A program made the position numbers and the translations under genes. Below, piece by piece: positions 13,268-28,147 of a DNA stretch of 64,000 nucleotides. The notes under the pieces are model-generated. The model was not told the origin of the DNA and ran no database searches. It saw only the letters and a program-made list of their open reading frames with translations. The DNA is from Luzula sylvatica (Eukaryota; Streptophyta; Magnoliopsida; Poales; Juncaceae). How positions within the stretch are numbered: the first letter of the stretch is position 1; each line of letters starts with the position of its first letter. Location of the stretch: NCBI GenBank assembly GCA_946800325.1, contig OX326957.1:59614977-59678976 (forward strand). The letters are read 5' to 3'.

Positions 13268-13763
13268 TTTGTATCGTATCTTTTACTACATAACTTTTCA
13301 CCAAATTTCACAAACACTAAGAAAGTTTGTTTTTCGATTCAAAACAAGATTTTAACGCTTTGAGGAGTTCAAATAACGTGTTTTGAGATCATTTGTATCG
13401 TATCTTTTACTACATAACTTTTCACCAAATTTCACAAACACTAAGAAAGTTTGTTTTTCGATTCAAAACAAGATTTTAACGCTTTGAGGAGTTCAAATAA
13501 CGTGTTTTGAGATCATTTGTATCGTATCTTTTACTACATAAGTTTTCACCAGATTTCACAAACACTAAGATAGTTTGTTTTTCGATTCAAAACAAGATTT
13601 TAACACTTTGAGGAGTTCAAATAACGTGTTTTTAGATCATTTGTATCGTATCTTTTACTACATAACTTTTCACCAAATTTCACAAACACTAAGAAAGTTT
13701 GTTTTTCGATTCAAAACAACATTTTAACGCTTTGAGGAGTTCAAATAACGTGTTTTTAGATCA
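12896..13763. repeat. Local 5-monomer duplication around type F
   Basis: F at 12896 is followed by G, an H-like unit and two A units, and then F again at 13516, 620 bp (5 monomers) later, with a G-like unit at 13640. Both F units carry CATAAG, CCAGATT, AAGATAG and AACACTTT. Elsewhere F occurs once per HOR, so this is a small local duplication at the right edge of the 21-mer family. Confidence 0.7.
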
Positions 13764-16700
13764 TTTGTATCGTATCTTTTCCTACACAACTTTTCACCAA
13801 ATTTCACAAACACTAAGAAAGTTTGTGTTTCGATTCAAAACAAGATTTTAACGCTTTGAGGAGTTCAAATAACGTGTTTTGAGATCATTTATATCGTATC
13901 TTTTACTACATAACATTTCACCAAATTTCACAAACACTAAGAAAGTTTGTGTTTCATTCCAAAACAAGATTTTAACGCTTTGAGGAGTTCAAATAACGTG
14001 TTTTTAGATCATTTGTATCGTATCTTTTACTACACAACTTTTTACCAAATTTCACAAACACTAAGAAAGTTTGTTTTTAGATTCAAAACAAGATTTTAAC
14101 GCTTTGAGGAGTTCAAATAACGTGTTTTGAGATCATTTGTATCGTATCTTTTACTACATAACTTTTCACCAAATTTCACAAACACTAAGAAAGTTTGTTT
14201 TTCGATTCACAACAAGATTTTAACGCTTTGAGGAGGTCAAAAAACGTGTTTTGAGATCATTTGTATCGTATCTTTTACTACACAACTTTTCACCAAATTT
14301 CACAAACACTAAGAAAGTTTGTTTATCGATTCAAAACAAGATTTTAACGCTTTGAGGAGTTCAAATAACGTGTTTTGAGATCATTTGTATCGTATCTTTT
14401 ACTACACAACTTTTCACCAAATTTCACAAACACTAAGAAAGTTTGTTTTTCGATTCACAACAAGATTTTAACGCTTTGAGGAGTTCAAATAAAGTGTTTT
14501 GAGATCATTTATATCGTATATTTTACTACATAAGTTTTCACCAAATTTCACAAACACTAAGAAAGTTTGTGTTTCGATTCAAAACAAGATTTTAACGCTT
14601 TCAGTAGTTCAAATAACGTGTTTTTAGATCATTTGTATCGTATCTTTTAATACACAACTTTTTACCAAATTTCACAAACACTAAGAAAGTTTGTTTTTCG
14701 ATTCAAAACAAGATTATAACGCTTTGAGGAGTTCAAATAACGTGTTTTGAGATCATTTGTATCGTATCTTTTACTACATAAGTTTTCACCAAATTTCACA
14801 AACACTAAGAAAGTTTGTTTTTCGATTCAAAACAAGATTTTAACGCTTTGAGGAGTTCAAATAACGTGTTTTTAGATCATTTGAATCATATCTTTTACTA
14901 CACAACTTTTCACCAAATTTCACAAACACTAAGAAAGTTTGTGTTTCATTTCAAAACAAGATTTTAACGCTTTGAGGAGTTCAAATAAAGTGTTTTGAGA
15001 TCATTTGTATCGTATCTTTTACTACATAACTTTTCAACAAATTTCACAAACACTAAGAAAGTTTGTTTTTCGTTTCAAAACAAGATTTTAACGCTTTGAG
15101 GAGTTCAAATAACGTGTTTTTAGATCATTTGAATCATATCTTTTACTACACAACTTTTCACCAAATTTCACAAACACTAAGAAAGTTTGTGTTTCGATTC
15201 AAAACAAGATTTGAACGCTTTGAGGAGTTCAAATAACGTGTTTTGAGATCATTTGTATCGTATCTTTTACTACATAACTTTTCACCAAATTTCACAAACA
15301 CTAAGAAAGTTTGTTTTTCGTTTCAAAACAAGATTTTAACGCTTTGAGGAGTTCAAATAACGTGTTTTGAGATCATTTGTATCGTATCTTTTACTACATA
15401 ACTTTTCACCAAATTTCACAAACACTAAGAAAGTTTGTTTTTCGATTCAAAACAAGATTTTAACGCTTTGAGGAGTTCAAATAACGTGTTTGGAGATCAT
15501 TTGTATCGTATCTTTTACAACATAAGTTTTCACCAGATTTCACAAACACTAAGAAAGTTTGTTTTTCGATTCAAAACAAGATTTTAACGCTTTGAGGAGT
15601 TGAAATAACGTGTTTTGAGATCATTTGTATCGTATCTTTTACTACATAACTTTTCACCAAATTTCACAAACACTAAGAAAGTTTGTTTTTCGATTCAAAA
15701 CAAGATTTTAACGCTTTGAGGAGTTCAAATAACGTGTTTTGAGATCATTTGTATCGTATCTTTTACTACATAACTTTTCACCAAATTTCACAAACACTAA
15801 GAAAGTTTGTTTTTCGATTCAAAACAACATTTGAACGCTTTGAGGAGTTCAAATAACTTGTTTTGAGATCATTTGTATCGTATCTTTTACTACATAACCT
15901 TTCACCAAATTTCACAAACACTAAGAAAGTTTGTTTTTCGATATAAAACAACATTTTAACGCTTTGAGGAGTTAAAATAATGTGTTTTTAGATCATTTGT
16001 ATCGTATCTTTTACTACATAACTTTTCACCAAATTTCACAAACACTAAGAAAGTTTGTTTTTCGATTCAAAACAAGATTTTAACGCTTTGAGGAGTTAAA
16101 ATAACGTGTTTTTAGATCATTTGTATCGTATCTTTTACTACATAACTTTTCACCAAATTTCACAAACACTAAGAAAGTTTGTTTTTCGATATAAAACAAC
16201 ATTTTAACGCTTTGAGGAGTTCAAATAACGTGTTTTTAGATCATTTGTATCGTATCTTTTACTACATAACTTTTCACCAAATTTCACAAACACTAAGAAA
16301 GTTTGTTTTTCGATTCAAAACAAGATTTTAACGCTTTGAGGAGTTCAAATAACGTGTTTTGAGATCATTTGTATCGTATCTTTTCCTACACAACTTTTCA
16401 CCAAATTTCACAAACACTAAGAAAGTTTGTGTTTCGATTCAAAACAAGATTTTAACGCTTTGAGGAGTTCAAATAACGTGTTTTGAGATCATTTATATGG
16501 TATCTTTTACTACATAACTTTTCACCAAATTTCACAAACACTAAGAAAGTTTGTGTTTCATTCCAAAACAAGATTTTAACGCTTTGAGGAGTTCAAATAA
16601 CGTGTTTTTAGATCATTTGTATCGTATATTTTACTACATAACTTTTCACCAAATTTCACAAACACCAAGAAAGTTTGTTTTTAGATTCAAAACAAGATTT

Positions 16701-18723
16701 TAACGCTTTGAGGAGTTCAAATAACGTGTTTTGAGATCATTTGTATCGTATCTTTTACTACATAACTTTTAACCAAATTTCACAAACACTAAGAAAGTTT
16801 GTTTTTCGATTCACAACAAGATTTTAACGCTTTGAGGAGGTCAAAAAACGTGTTTTGAGATCATTTGTATCGTATCTTTTACTACACAACTTTTCACCAA
16901 ATTTCACAAACACTAAGAAAGTTTGTTTATCGATTCAAAACAAGATTTTAACGCTTTGAGGAGTTCAAATAACGTGTTTTGAGATCATTTGTATCGTATC
17001 TTTTACTACATAACTTTTCACCAAATTTCACAAACACTAAGAAAGTTTGTTTTTCGATTCACAACAAGATTTTAACGCTTTGAGGAGTTCAAATAACGTG
17101 TTTTTAGATCATTTGTATCGTATCTTTTACTACATAACTTTTCACCAAATTTCACAAACACTAAGAAAGTTTGTGTTTCGATTCAAAACAAGATTTTAAT
17201 GCTTTCAGTAGTTCAAATAACGTGTTTTTAGATCATTTGTATCGTATCTTTTACTACACAACTTTTTACCAAATTTCACAAACACTAAGAAAGTTTGTTT
17301 TTCGATTCAAAACAAGATTTCAACGCTTTGAGGAGTTCAAATAACGTGTTTTGAGATCATTTGTATCGTATCTTTTACTACATAAGTTTTCACCAAATTT
17401 CACAAACACTAAGAAAGTTTGTTTTTCGATTCAAAACAAGATTGTAACGCTTTGAGGAGTTCAAATAACTTGTTTTGAGATCATTTGTATCGTATCTTTT
17501 ACTACATAACTTTTCACAAAATTTCACAAACACTAAGAAAGTTTGTTTTTCGGTTCAAAACAAGATTTTAACGCTTTCAGGAGTTCAAATAACGTGTTTT
17601 TAGATCATTTGAATCATATCTTTTACTACACAACTTTTCACCAAACTTCACAAACACTAAGAAAGTTTGTGTTTCATTTCAAAACAAGATTTTAACGCTT
17701 TGAGGAGTTCAAATAAAGTGTTTTGAGATCATTTATATCGTATCTTTTACTACATAAGTTTTCACCAAATTTCACAAACACTAAGAAAGTTTGTTTTTCG
17801 ATTCAAAACAAGATTTTAACGCTTTGAGGAGTTCAAATAACGTGTTTTTAGATCATTTGTATCGTATCTTTTACTACACAACTTTTCACCAAATTTCACA
17901 AACACTAAGAAAGTTTGTTTTTCGATTCAAAACAAGATTATAACGCTTTGAGGAGTTCAAATAACTTGTTTTGAGATCATTTGTATCGTATCTTTTACTA
18001 CATAACTTTTCAACAAATTTCACAAACACTAAGAAAGTGTGTTTTTCGGTTCAAAACAAGATTTTAACGCTTTCAGCAGTTCAAATAACGTGTTTTTAGA
18101 TCATTTGAATCATATCTTTTACTACACAACTTTTCACCAAATTTCACAAACACTAAGAAAGTTTGTGTTTCATTTCAAAACAAGATTTTAACGCTTTGAG
18201 GAGTTCAAATAAAGTGTTTTGAGATCATTTATATCGTATCTTTTACTACATAACTTTTCACCAAATTTCACAAACACTAAGAAAGTTTGTTTTTCGTTTC
18301 AAAACAAGATTTTAACGCTTTGAGGAGTTCAAATAACGTGTTTTGAGATCATTTGTATCGTATCTTTTACTACATAACTTTTCACCAAATTTCACAAACA
18401 CTAAGAAAGTTTGTTTTTCGATTCAAAACAAGATTTTAACGCTTTGAGGAGTTCAAATAACGTGTTTGGAGATCATTTGTATCGTATCTTTTACAACATA
18501 AGTTTTCACCAGATTTCACAAACACTAAGAAAGTTTGTTTTTCGATTCAAAACAAGATTTTAACGCTTTGAGGAGTTCAAATAACGTGTTTTGAGATCAT
18601 TTGTATCGTATCTTTTACTACATAACTTTACACCAAATTTCACAAACACTAAGAAAGTTTGTTTTTCGATTCAAAACAAGATTTTAACGCTTTGAGGAGT
18701 TCAAATAACGTGTTTTTAGATCA
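13268..18723. repeat. 44-monomer block with two diverged 21-mer versions
   Basis: A series starting with the TTTTCCT unit at 13764 is repeated from 16368, 21 monomers later. The order is TTTTCCT, TTTATA with CATTCC, a TTTTTAGATTC unit, CACAACAAG with GAGGTCAAAAAACG, a TTTATCGATTC unit, CAGTAGTTC, TTTTTACC, CATAAG, TTTGAATCAT, CGTTTC, and ACAACATAAG with CCAGATT. The versions differ at many sites (AACATTTC versus AACTTTTC; TTTATATCG versus TTTATATGG; GATTATAAC versus GATTTCAAC), so they are older than the 38-mer duplication that follows. Confidence 0.75.
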
Positions 18724-21700
18724 TTTGTATCGTATCTTTTACTACATAACTTTTCACCAAATTTCACAAACACTAAGAAAGTTTGTTTTTAGATTCAAAA
18801 CAAGATTTTAACGCTTTGAGGAGTTCAAATAACGTGTTTTGAGATCATTTGTATCGTATCTTTTACTACATAACTTTTAACCAAATTTCACAAACACTAA
18901 GAAAGTTTGTTTTTCGATTCACAACAAGATTTTAACGCTTTGAGGAGGTCAAAAAACGTGTTTTGAGATCATTTGTATCGTATCTTTTACTACACAACTT
19001 TTCACCAAATTTCACAAACACTAAGAAAGTTTGTTTATCGATTCAAAACAAGATTTTAACGCTTTGAGGAGTTAAAATAATGTGTTTTTAGATCATTTGT
19101 ATCGTATCTTTTACTACATAACTTTTCACCAAATTTCACAAACACTAAGAAAGTTTGTTTTTCGATATAAAACAACATTTTAACGTTTTGAGGAGTTCAA
19201 ATAACGTGTTTTTAGATCATTTGTATCGTATCGTTTACTACATAACTTTTCACCAAATTTCACAAACACTAAGAAAGTTTGTTTTTCGATTCAAAACAAG
19301 ATTTCAACGCTTTGAGGAGTTCAAATAACGTGTTTTGAGATCATTTGTATGGTATCTATTACTACATAAGTTTTCACCAAATTTCACAAACACTAAGAAA
19401 GTTTGTTTTTCGATTCAAAACAAGATTTTAACGCTTTGAGGAGTTGAAATAACGTGTTTTTAGATCATTTGTATCGTATCTTTTACTACACAACTTTTCA
19501 CCAAATTTCACAAACACTAAGAAAGTTTGTTTTTCGATTCAAAACAAGATTGTAACGCTTTGAGGAGTTCAAATAACTTGTTTTGAGATCATTTGTATCG
19601 TATCTTTTACTACATAACTTTTCACCAAATTTCACAAACACCAAGAAAGTTTGTGTTTCATTTCAAAACAAGATTTTAACGCTTTGAGGAGTTCAAATAA
19701 AGTGTTTTGAGATCATTTATATCGTATCTTTTACTACATAACTTTTCACCAAATTTCACAAACACTAAGAAAGTTTGTTTTTCGTTTCAAAACAAGATTT
19801 TAACGCTTTGAGGAGTTCAAATAACGTGTTTTGAGATCATTTGTATCGTATCTTTTACTACATAACTTTTCACCAAATTTCACAAACACTAAGAAAGTTT
19901 GTTTTTCGATTCAAAACAAGATTTTAACGTTTTCAGGAGTTCAAATAACGTGTTTTTAGATCATTTGAATCGTATTTTTTACTACACAACTTTTCACCAA
20001 ATTTCACAAACACTAAGAAAGTTTGTGTTTCATTTCAAAACAAGATTTTAACGCTTTGAGGAGTTCAAATAACGTGTTTTGAGATCATTTATATCGTATC
20101 TTTTACTACATAACTTTTCACCAAATTTCACAAACACTAAGAAAGTTTGTTTTTCGTTTCAAAACAAGATTTTAACGCTTTGAGGAGTTCAAATAACGTG
20201 TTTTGAGATCATTTGTATCGTATCTTTTACTACATAACTTTTCACCAAATTTGACAAACACTAAGAAAGTTTGTTTTTCGATTCAAAACAAGATTTTAAC
20301 GCTTTGAGGAGTTCAAATAACGTGTTTTGAGATCATTTGTATCGTATCTTTTACTACATAACTTTTCACCAAATTTCACAAACACTAAGAAAGTTTGTTT
20401 TTCGATTCAAAACAAGATTTTAACGCTTTGAGGAGTTCAAATAACGTGTTTTGAGATCATTTGTATCGTATCTTTTACTACATAACTTTTCACCAAATTT
20501 CACAAACACTAAGAAAGTTTGTTTTTCGATTCAAAACAAGATTTTAACGTTTTGAGGAGTTCAAATAACGTGTTTTGAGATCATTTGTATCGTATCTTTT
20601 ACTACATAAGTTTTCACCAGATTTCACAAACACTAAGATAGTTTGTTTTTCGATTCAAAACAAGATTTTAACACTTTGAGGAGTTCAAATAACGTGTTTT
20701 TAGATCATTTGTATCGTATCTTTTACTACATAACTTTTCACCAAATTTCACAAACACTAAGAAAGTTTGTTTTTCGATTCAAAACAACATTTTAACGCTT
20801 TGAGGAGTTCAAATAACTTGTTTTGAGATCATTTGTATCATATCTTTTACTACATAACTTTTCACCAAATTTCACAAACACTAAGAAAGTTTGTTTTTCG
20901 ATATAAAACAACATTTTAACGCTTTGAGGAGTTAAAATAATGTGTTTTTAGATCATTTGTATCGTATCTTTTACTACATAACTTTTCACCAAATTTCACA
21001 AACACTAAGAAAGTTTGTTTTTCGATTCAAAACAACATTTTAACGCTTTGAGGAGTTCAAATAACGTGTTTTTAGATCATTTGTATCGTATCGTTTACTA
21101 CATAACTTTTCACCAAATTTCACAAACACTAAGAAAGTTTGTTTTTCGATATAAAACAAGATTTTAACGCTTTGAGGAGTTAAAATAACGTGTTTTTAGA
21201 TCATTTGTATCGTATCTTTTACTACATAACTTTTCACCAAATTTCACAAACACTAAGAAAGTTTGTTTTTCGATTCAAAACAACATTTTAACGCTTTGAG
21301 GAGTTCAAATAACGTGTTTTGAAATCATTTGTATCGTATCTTTTACTACATAACTTTTCACCAAATGTCACAAACACTAAGAAAGTTTGTTTTTCGATTC
21401 AAAACAAGATTTTAACGCTTTGAGGAGTTCAAATAACGTGTTTTTAGATCATTTGTATCGTATCTTTTCCTACACAACTTTTCACCAAATTTCACAAACA
21501 CTAAGAAAGTTTGTGTTTCGATTCAAAACAAGATTTTAACGCTTTGAGGAGTTCAAATAACGTGTTTTGAGATCATTTATATGGTATCTTTTACTACATA
21601 ACTTTTCACCAAATTTCACAAACACTAAGAAAGTTTGTGTTTCATTCCAAAACAAGATTTTAACGCTTTGAGGAGTTCAAATAACGTGTTTTTAGATCAT

Positions 21701-23435
21701 TTGTATCGTATCTTTTACTACATAACTTTTCACCAAATTTCACAAACACTAAGAAAGTTTGTTTTTAGATTCAAAACAAGATTTTAACGCTTTGAGGAGT
21801 TCAAATAACGTGTTTTGAGATCATTTGTATCGTATCTTTTACTACATAACTTTTAACCAAATTTCACAAACACTAAGAAAGTTTGTTTTTCGATTCACAA
21901 CAAGATTTTAACGCTTTGAGGAGGTCAAAAAACGTGTTTTGAGATCATTTGTATCGTATCTTTTACTACACAACTTTTCACCAAATTTCACAAACACTAA
22001 GAAAGTTTGTTTATCGATTCAAAACAAGATTTTAACGCTTTGAGGAGTTCAAATAACGTGTTTTGAGATCATTTGTATCGTATCTTTTACTACATAACTT
22101 TTCACCAAATTTCACAAACACTAAGAAAGTTTGTTTTTCGATTCACAACAAGATTTTAACGCTTTGAGGAGTTCAAATAACGTGTTTTTAGATCATTTGT
22201 ATCGTATCTTTTACTACATAACTTTTCACCAAATTTCACAAACACTAAGAAAGTTTGTGTTTCGATTCAAAACAAGATTTTAACGCTTTCAGTAGTTCAA
22301 ATAACGTGTTTTTAGATCATTTGTATCGTATCTTTTACTACACAACTTTTTACCAAATTTCACAAACACTAAGAAAGTTTGTTTTTCGATTCAAAACAAG
22401 ATTTCAACGCTTTGAGGAGTTCAAATAACGTGTTTTGAGATCATTTGTATCGTATCTTTTACTACATAAGTTTTCACCAAATTTCACAAACACTAAGAAA
22501 GTTTGTTTTTCGATTCAAAACAAGATTGTAACGCTTTGAGGAGTTCAAATAACTTGTTTTGAGATCATTTGTATCGTATCTTTTACTACATAACTTTTCA
22601 CCAAATTTCACAAACACTAAGAAAGTTTGTTTTTCGGTTCAAAACAAGATTTTAACGCTTTCAGGAGTTCAAATAACGTGTTTTTAGATCATTTGAATCA
22701 TATCTTTTACTACACAACTTTTCACCAAATTTCACAAACACTAAGAAAGTTTGTGTTTCATTTCAAAACAAGATTTTAACGCTTTGAGGAGTTCAAATAA
22801 AGTGTTTTGAGATCATTTATATCGTATCTTTTACTACATAACTTTTCACCAAATTTCACAAACACTAAGAAAGTTTGTTTTTCGTTTCAAAACAAGATTT
22901 TAACGCTTTGAGGAGTTCAAATAACGTGTTTTGAGATCATTTGTATCGTATCTTTTACTACATAACTTTTCACCAAATTTCACAAACACTAAGAAAGTTT
23001 GTTTTTCGATTCAAAACAAGATATTAACGCTTTGAGGAGTTCAAATAACGTGTTTTGAGATCATTTGTATCGTATCTTTTACAACATAAGTTTTCACCAG
23101 ATTTCACAAACACTAAGAAAGTTTGTTTTTCGATTCAAAACAAGATTTCAACGCTTTGAGGAGTTCAAATAACGTGTTTTGAGATCATTTGTATCGTATC
23201 TTTTACTACATAACTTTTCACCAAATTTCACAAACACTAAGAAAGTTTGTTTTTCGATTCAAAACAAGATTTCAACGCTTTGAGGAGTTCAAATAACGTG
23301 TTTTGAGATCATTTGTATCGTATCTTTTACTACATAAGTTTTCACCAAATTTCACAAACACTAAGAAAGTTTGTTTTTCGATTCAAAACAAGATTTTAAC
23401 GCTTTGAGGAGTTCAAATAACGTGTTTTTAGATCA
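18724..23435. repeat. 38-mer HOR, copy 1 (4,712 bp)
   Basis: This copy starts with the TTTTTAGATTC unit. It continues through GAGGTC (18848), TTTATCG with TAAAATAATG (18972), CGATATA (19096), CGTTTAC (19220), CTATTAC (19344), GTAACG/ACTTG (19468), K (19592), E, C, D, E, A units, F (20584), G, H, CAAATGTC (21328), TTTTCCT (21452), TTTATATGG (21576), a second TTTTTAGATTC (21700), GAGGTC (21824), TTTATCG (21948), CAGTAG (22196), TTTTTACC (22320), CGGTTC (22568), TTTGAATCAT (22692) and E (22816). It ends with GATATTAAC and ACAACATAAG units. The next 4,712 bp repeat this almost exactly, including rare markers such as TTTGACAAAC (near 20253) and GATATTAAC (near 23022). Confidence 0.9.
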
Positions 23436-26400
23436 TTTGTATCGTATCTTTTACTACATAACTTTTCACCAAATTTCACAAACACTAAGAAAGTTTGTTT
23501 TTAGATTCAAAACAAGATTTTAACGCTTTGAGGAGTTCAAATAACGTGTTTTGAGATCATTTGTATCGTATCTTTTACTACATAACTTTTAACCAAATTT
23601 CACAAACACTAAGAAAGTTTGTTTTTCGATTCACAACAAGATTTTAACGCTTTGAGGAGGTCAAAAAACGTGTTTTGAGATCATTTGTATCGTATCTTTT
23701 ACTACACAACTTTTCACCAAATTTCACAAACACTAAGAAAGTTTGTTTATCGATTCAAAACAAGATTTTAACGCTTTGAGGAGTTAAAATAATGTGTTTT
23801 TAGATCATTTGTATCGTATCTTTTACTACATAACTTTTCACCAAATTTCACAAACACTAAGAAAGTTTGTTTTTCGATATAAAACAACATTTTAACGTTT
23901 TGAGGAGTTCAAATAACGTGTTTTTAGATCATTTGTATCGTATCGTTTACTACATAACTTTTCACCAAATTTCACAAACACTAAGAAAGTTTGTTTTTCG
24001 ATTCAAAACAAGATTTCAACGCTTTGAGGAGTTCAAATAACGTGTTTTGAGATCATTTGTATGGTATCTATTACTACATAAGTTTTCACCAAATTTCACA
24101 AACACTAAGAAAGTTTGTTTTTCGATTCAAAACAAGATTTTAACGCTTTGAGGAGTTGAAATAACGTGTTTTTAGATCATTTGTATCGTATCTTTTACTA
24201 CACAACTTTTCACCAAATTTCACAAACACTAAGAAAGTTTGTTTTTCGATTCAAAACAAGATTGTAACGCTTTGAGGAGTTCAAATAACTTGTTTTGAGA
24301 TCATTTGTATCGTATCTTTTACTACATAACTTTTCACCAAATTTCACAAACACCAAGAAAGTTTGTGTTTCATTTCAAAACAAGATTTTAACGCTTTGAG
24401 GAGTTCAAATAAAGTGTTTTGAGATCATTTATATCGTATCTTTTACTACATAACTTTTCACCAAATTTCACAAACACTAAGAAAGTTTGTTTTTCGTTTC
24501 AAAACAAGATTTTAACGCTTTGAGGAGTTCAAATAACGTGTTTTGAGATCATTTGTATCGTATCTTTTACTACATAACTTTTCACCAAATTTCACAAACA
24601 CTAAGAAAGTTTGTTTTTCGATTCAAAACAAGATTTTAACGTTTTCAGGAGTTCAAATAACGTGTTTTTAGATCATTTGAATCGTATTTTTTACTACACA
24701 ACTTTTCACCAAATTTCACAAACACTAAGAAAGTTTGTGTTTCATTTCAAAACAAGATTTTAACGCTTTGAGGAGTTCAAATAACGTGTTTTGAGATCAT
24801 TTATATCGTATCTTTTACTACATAACTTTTCACCAAATTTCACAAACACTAAGAAAGTTTGTTTTTCGTTTCAAAACAAGATTTTAACGCTTTGAGGAGT
24901 TCAAATAACGTGTTTTGAGATCATTTGTATCGTATCTTTTACTACATAACTTTTCACCAAATTTGACAAACACTAAGAAAGTTTGTTTTTCGATTCAAAA
25001 CAAGATTTTAACGCTTTGAGGAGTTCAAATAACGTGTTTTGAGATCATTTGTATCGTATCTTTTACTACATAACTTTTCACCAAATTTCACAAACACTAA
25101 GAAAGTTTGTTTTTCGATTCAAAACAAGATTTTAACGCTTTGAGGAGTTCAAATAACGTGTTTTGAGATCATTTGTATCGTATCTTTTACTACATAACTT
25201 TTCACCAAATTTCACAAACACTAAGAAAGTTTGTTTTTCGATTCAAAACAAGATTTTAACGTTTTGAGGAGTTCAAATAACGTGTTTTGAGATCATTTGT
25301 ATCGTATCTTTTACTACATAAGTTTTCACCAGATTTCACAAACACTAAGATAGTTTGTTTTTCGATTCAAAACAAGATTTTAACACTTTGAGGAGTTCAA
25401 ATAACGTGTTTTTAGATCATTTGTATCGTATCTTTTACTACATAACTTTTCACCAAATTTCACAAACACTAAGAAAGTTTGTTTTTCGATTCAAAACAAC
25501 ATTTTAACGCTTTGAGGAGTTCAAATAACTTGTTTTGAGATTATTTGTATCATATCTTTTACTACATAACTTTTCACCAAATTTCACAAACACTAAGAAA
25601 GTTTGTTTTTCGATATAAAACAACATTTTAACGCTTTGAGGAGTTAAAATAATGTGTTTTTAGATCATTTGTATCGTATCTTTTACTACATAACTTTTCA
25701 CCAAATTTCACAAACACTAAGAAAGTTTGTTTTTCGATTCAAAACAACATTTTAACGCTTTGAGGAGTTCAAATAACGTGTTTTTAGATCATTTGTATCG
25801 TATCGTTTACTACATAACTTTTCACCAAATTTCACAAACACTAAGAAAGTTTGTTTTTCGATATAAAACAAGATTTTAACGCTTTGAGGAGTTAAAATAA
25901 CGTGTTTTTAGATCATTTGTATCGTATCTTTTACTACATAACTTTTCACCAAATTTCACAAACACTAAGAAAGTTTGTTTTTCGATTCAAAACAACATTT
26001 TAACGCTTTGAGGAGTTCAAATAACGTGTTTTGAAATCATTTGTATCGTATCTTTTACTACATAACTTTTCACCAAATGTCACAAACACTAAGAAAGTTT
26101 GTTTTTCGATTCAAAACAAGATTTTAACGCTTTGAGGAGTTCAAATAACGTGTTTTTAGATCATTTGTATCGTATCTTTTCCTACACAACTTTTCACCAA
26201 ATTTCACAAACACTAAGAAAGTTTGTGTTTCGATTCAAAACAAGATTTTAACGCTTTGAGGAGTTCAAATAACGTGTTTTGAGATCATTTATATGGTATC
26301 TTTTACTACATAACTTTTCACCAAATTTCACAAACACTAAGAAAGTTTGTGTTTCATTCCAAAACAAGATTTTAACGCTTTGAGGAGTTCAAATAACGTG

Positions 26401-28147
26401 TTTTTAGATCATTTGTATCGTATCTTTTACTACATAACTTTTCACCAAATTTCACAAACACTAAGAAAGTTTGTTTTTAGATTCAAAACAAGATTTTAAC
26501 GCTTTGAGGAGTTCAAATAACGTGTTTTGAGATCATTTGTATCGTATCTTTTACTACATAACTTTTAACCAAATTTCACAAACACTAAGAAAGTTTGTTT
26601 TTCGATTCACAACAAGATTTTAACGCTTTGAGGAGGTCAAAAAACGTGTTTTGAGATCATTTGTATCGTATCTTTTACTACACAACTTTTCACCAAATTT
26701 CACAAACACTAAGAAAGTTTGTTTATCGATTCAAAACAAGATTTTAACGCTTTGAGGAGTTCAAATAACGTGTTTTGAGATCATTTGTATCGTATCTTTT
26801 ACTACATAACTTTTCACCAAATTTCACAAACACTAAGAAAGTTTGTTTTTCGATTCACAACAAGATTTTAACGCTTTGAGGAGTTCAAATAACGTGTTTT
26901 TAGATCATTTGTATCGTATCTTTTACTACATAACTTTTCACCAAATTTCACAAACACTAAGAAAGTTTGTGTTTCGATTCAAAACAAGATTTTAACGCTT
27001 TCAGTAGTTCAAATAACGTGTTTTTAGATCATTTGTATCGTATCTTTTACTACACAACTTTTTACCAAATTTCACAAACACTAAGAAAGTTTGTTTTTCG
27101 ATTCAAAACAAGATTTCAACGCTTTGAGGAGTTCAAATAACGTGTTTTGAGATCATTTGTATCGTATCTTTTACTACATAAGTTTTCACCAAATTTCACA
27201 AACACTAAGAAAGTTTGTTTTTCGATTCAAAACAAGATTGTAACGCTTTGAGGAGTTCAAATAACTTGTTTTGAGATCATTTGTATCGTATCTTTTACTA
27301 CATAACTTTTCACCAAATTTCACAAACACTAAGAAAGTTTGTTTTTCGGTTCAAAACAAGATTTTAACGCTTTCAGGAGTTCAAATAACGTGTTTTTAGA
27401 TCATTTGAATCATATCTTTTACTACACAACTTTTCACCAAATTTCACAAACACTAAGAAAGTTTGTGTTTCATTTCAAAACAAGATTTTAACGCTTTGAG
27501 GAGTTCAAATAAAGTGTTTTGAGATCATTTATATCGTATCTTTTACTACATAACTTTTCACCAAATTTCACAAACACTAAGAAAGTTTGTTTTTCGTTTC
27601 AAAACAAGATTTTAACGCTTTGAGGAGTTCAAATAACGTGTTTTGAGATCATTTGTATCGTATCTTTTACTACATAACTTTTCACCAAATTTCACAAACA
27701 CTAAGAAAGTTTGTTTTTCGATTCAAAACAAGATATTAACGCTTTGAGGAGTTCAAATAACGTGTTTTGAGATCATTTGTATCGTATCTTTTACAACATA
27801 AGTTTTCACCAGATTTCACAAACACTAAGAAAGTTTGTTTTTCGATTCAAAACAAGATTTCAACGCTTTGAGGAGTTCAAATAACGTGTTTTGAGATCAT
27901 TTGTATCGTATCTTTTACTACATAACTTTTCACCAAATTTCACAAACACTAAGAAAGTTTGTTTTTCGATTCAAAACAAGATTTCAACGCTTTGAGGAGT
28001 TCAAATAACGTGTTTTGAGATCATTTGTATCGTATCTTTTACTACATAAGTTTTCACCAAATTTCACAAACACTAAGAAAGTTTGTTTTTTGATTCAACA
28101 CAAGATTTTAACGCTTTGAGGAGTTCAAATAACGTGTTTTTAGATCA
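23436..28147. repeat. 38-mer HOR, copy 2 (4,712 bp)
   Basis: This is a tandem duplicate of 18724-23435; K is at 24304 and F at 25296, each exactly 4,712 bp after its partner. By eye I saw very few differences: a C-to-T change giving GATTAT near 25550, and TTGATTCAACAC in the last unit (near 28091) in place of TCGATTCAAAAC. The high similarity over 4.7 kb indicates a recent unequal exchange or replication-based duplication at HOR scale. Confidence 0.9.
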
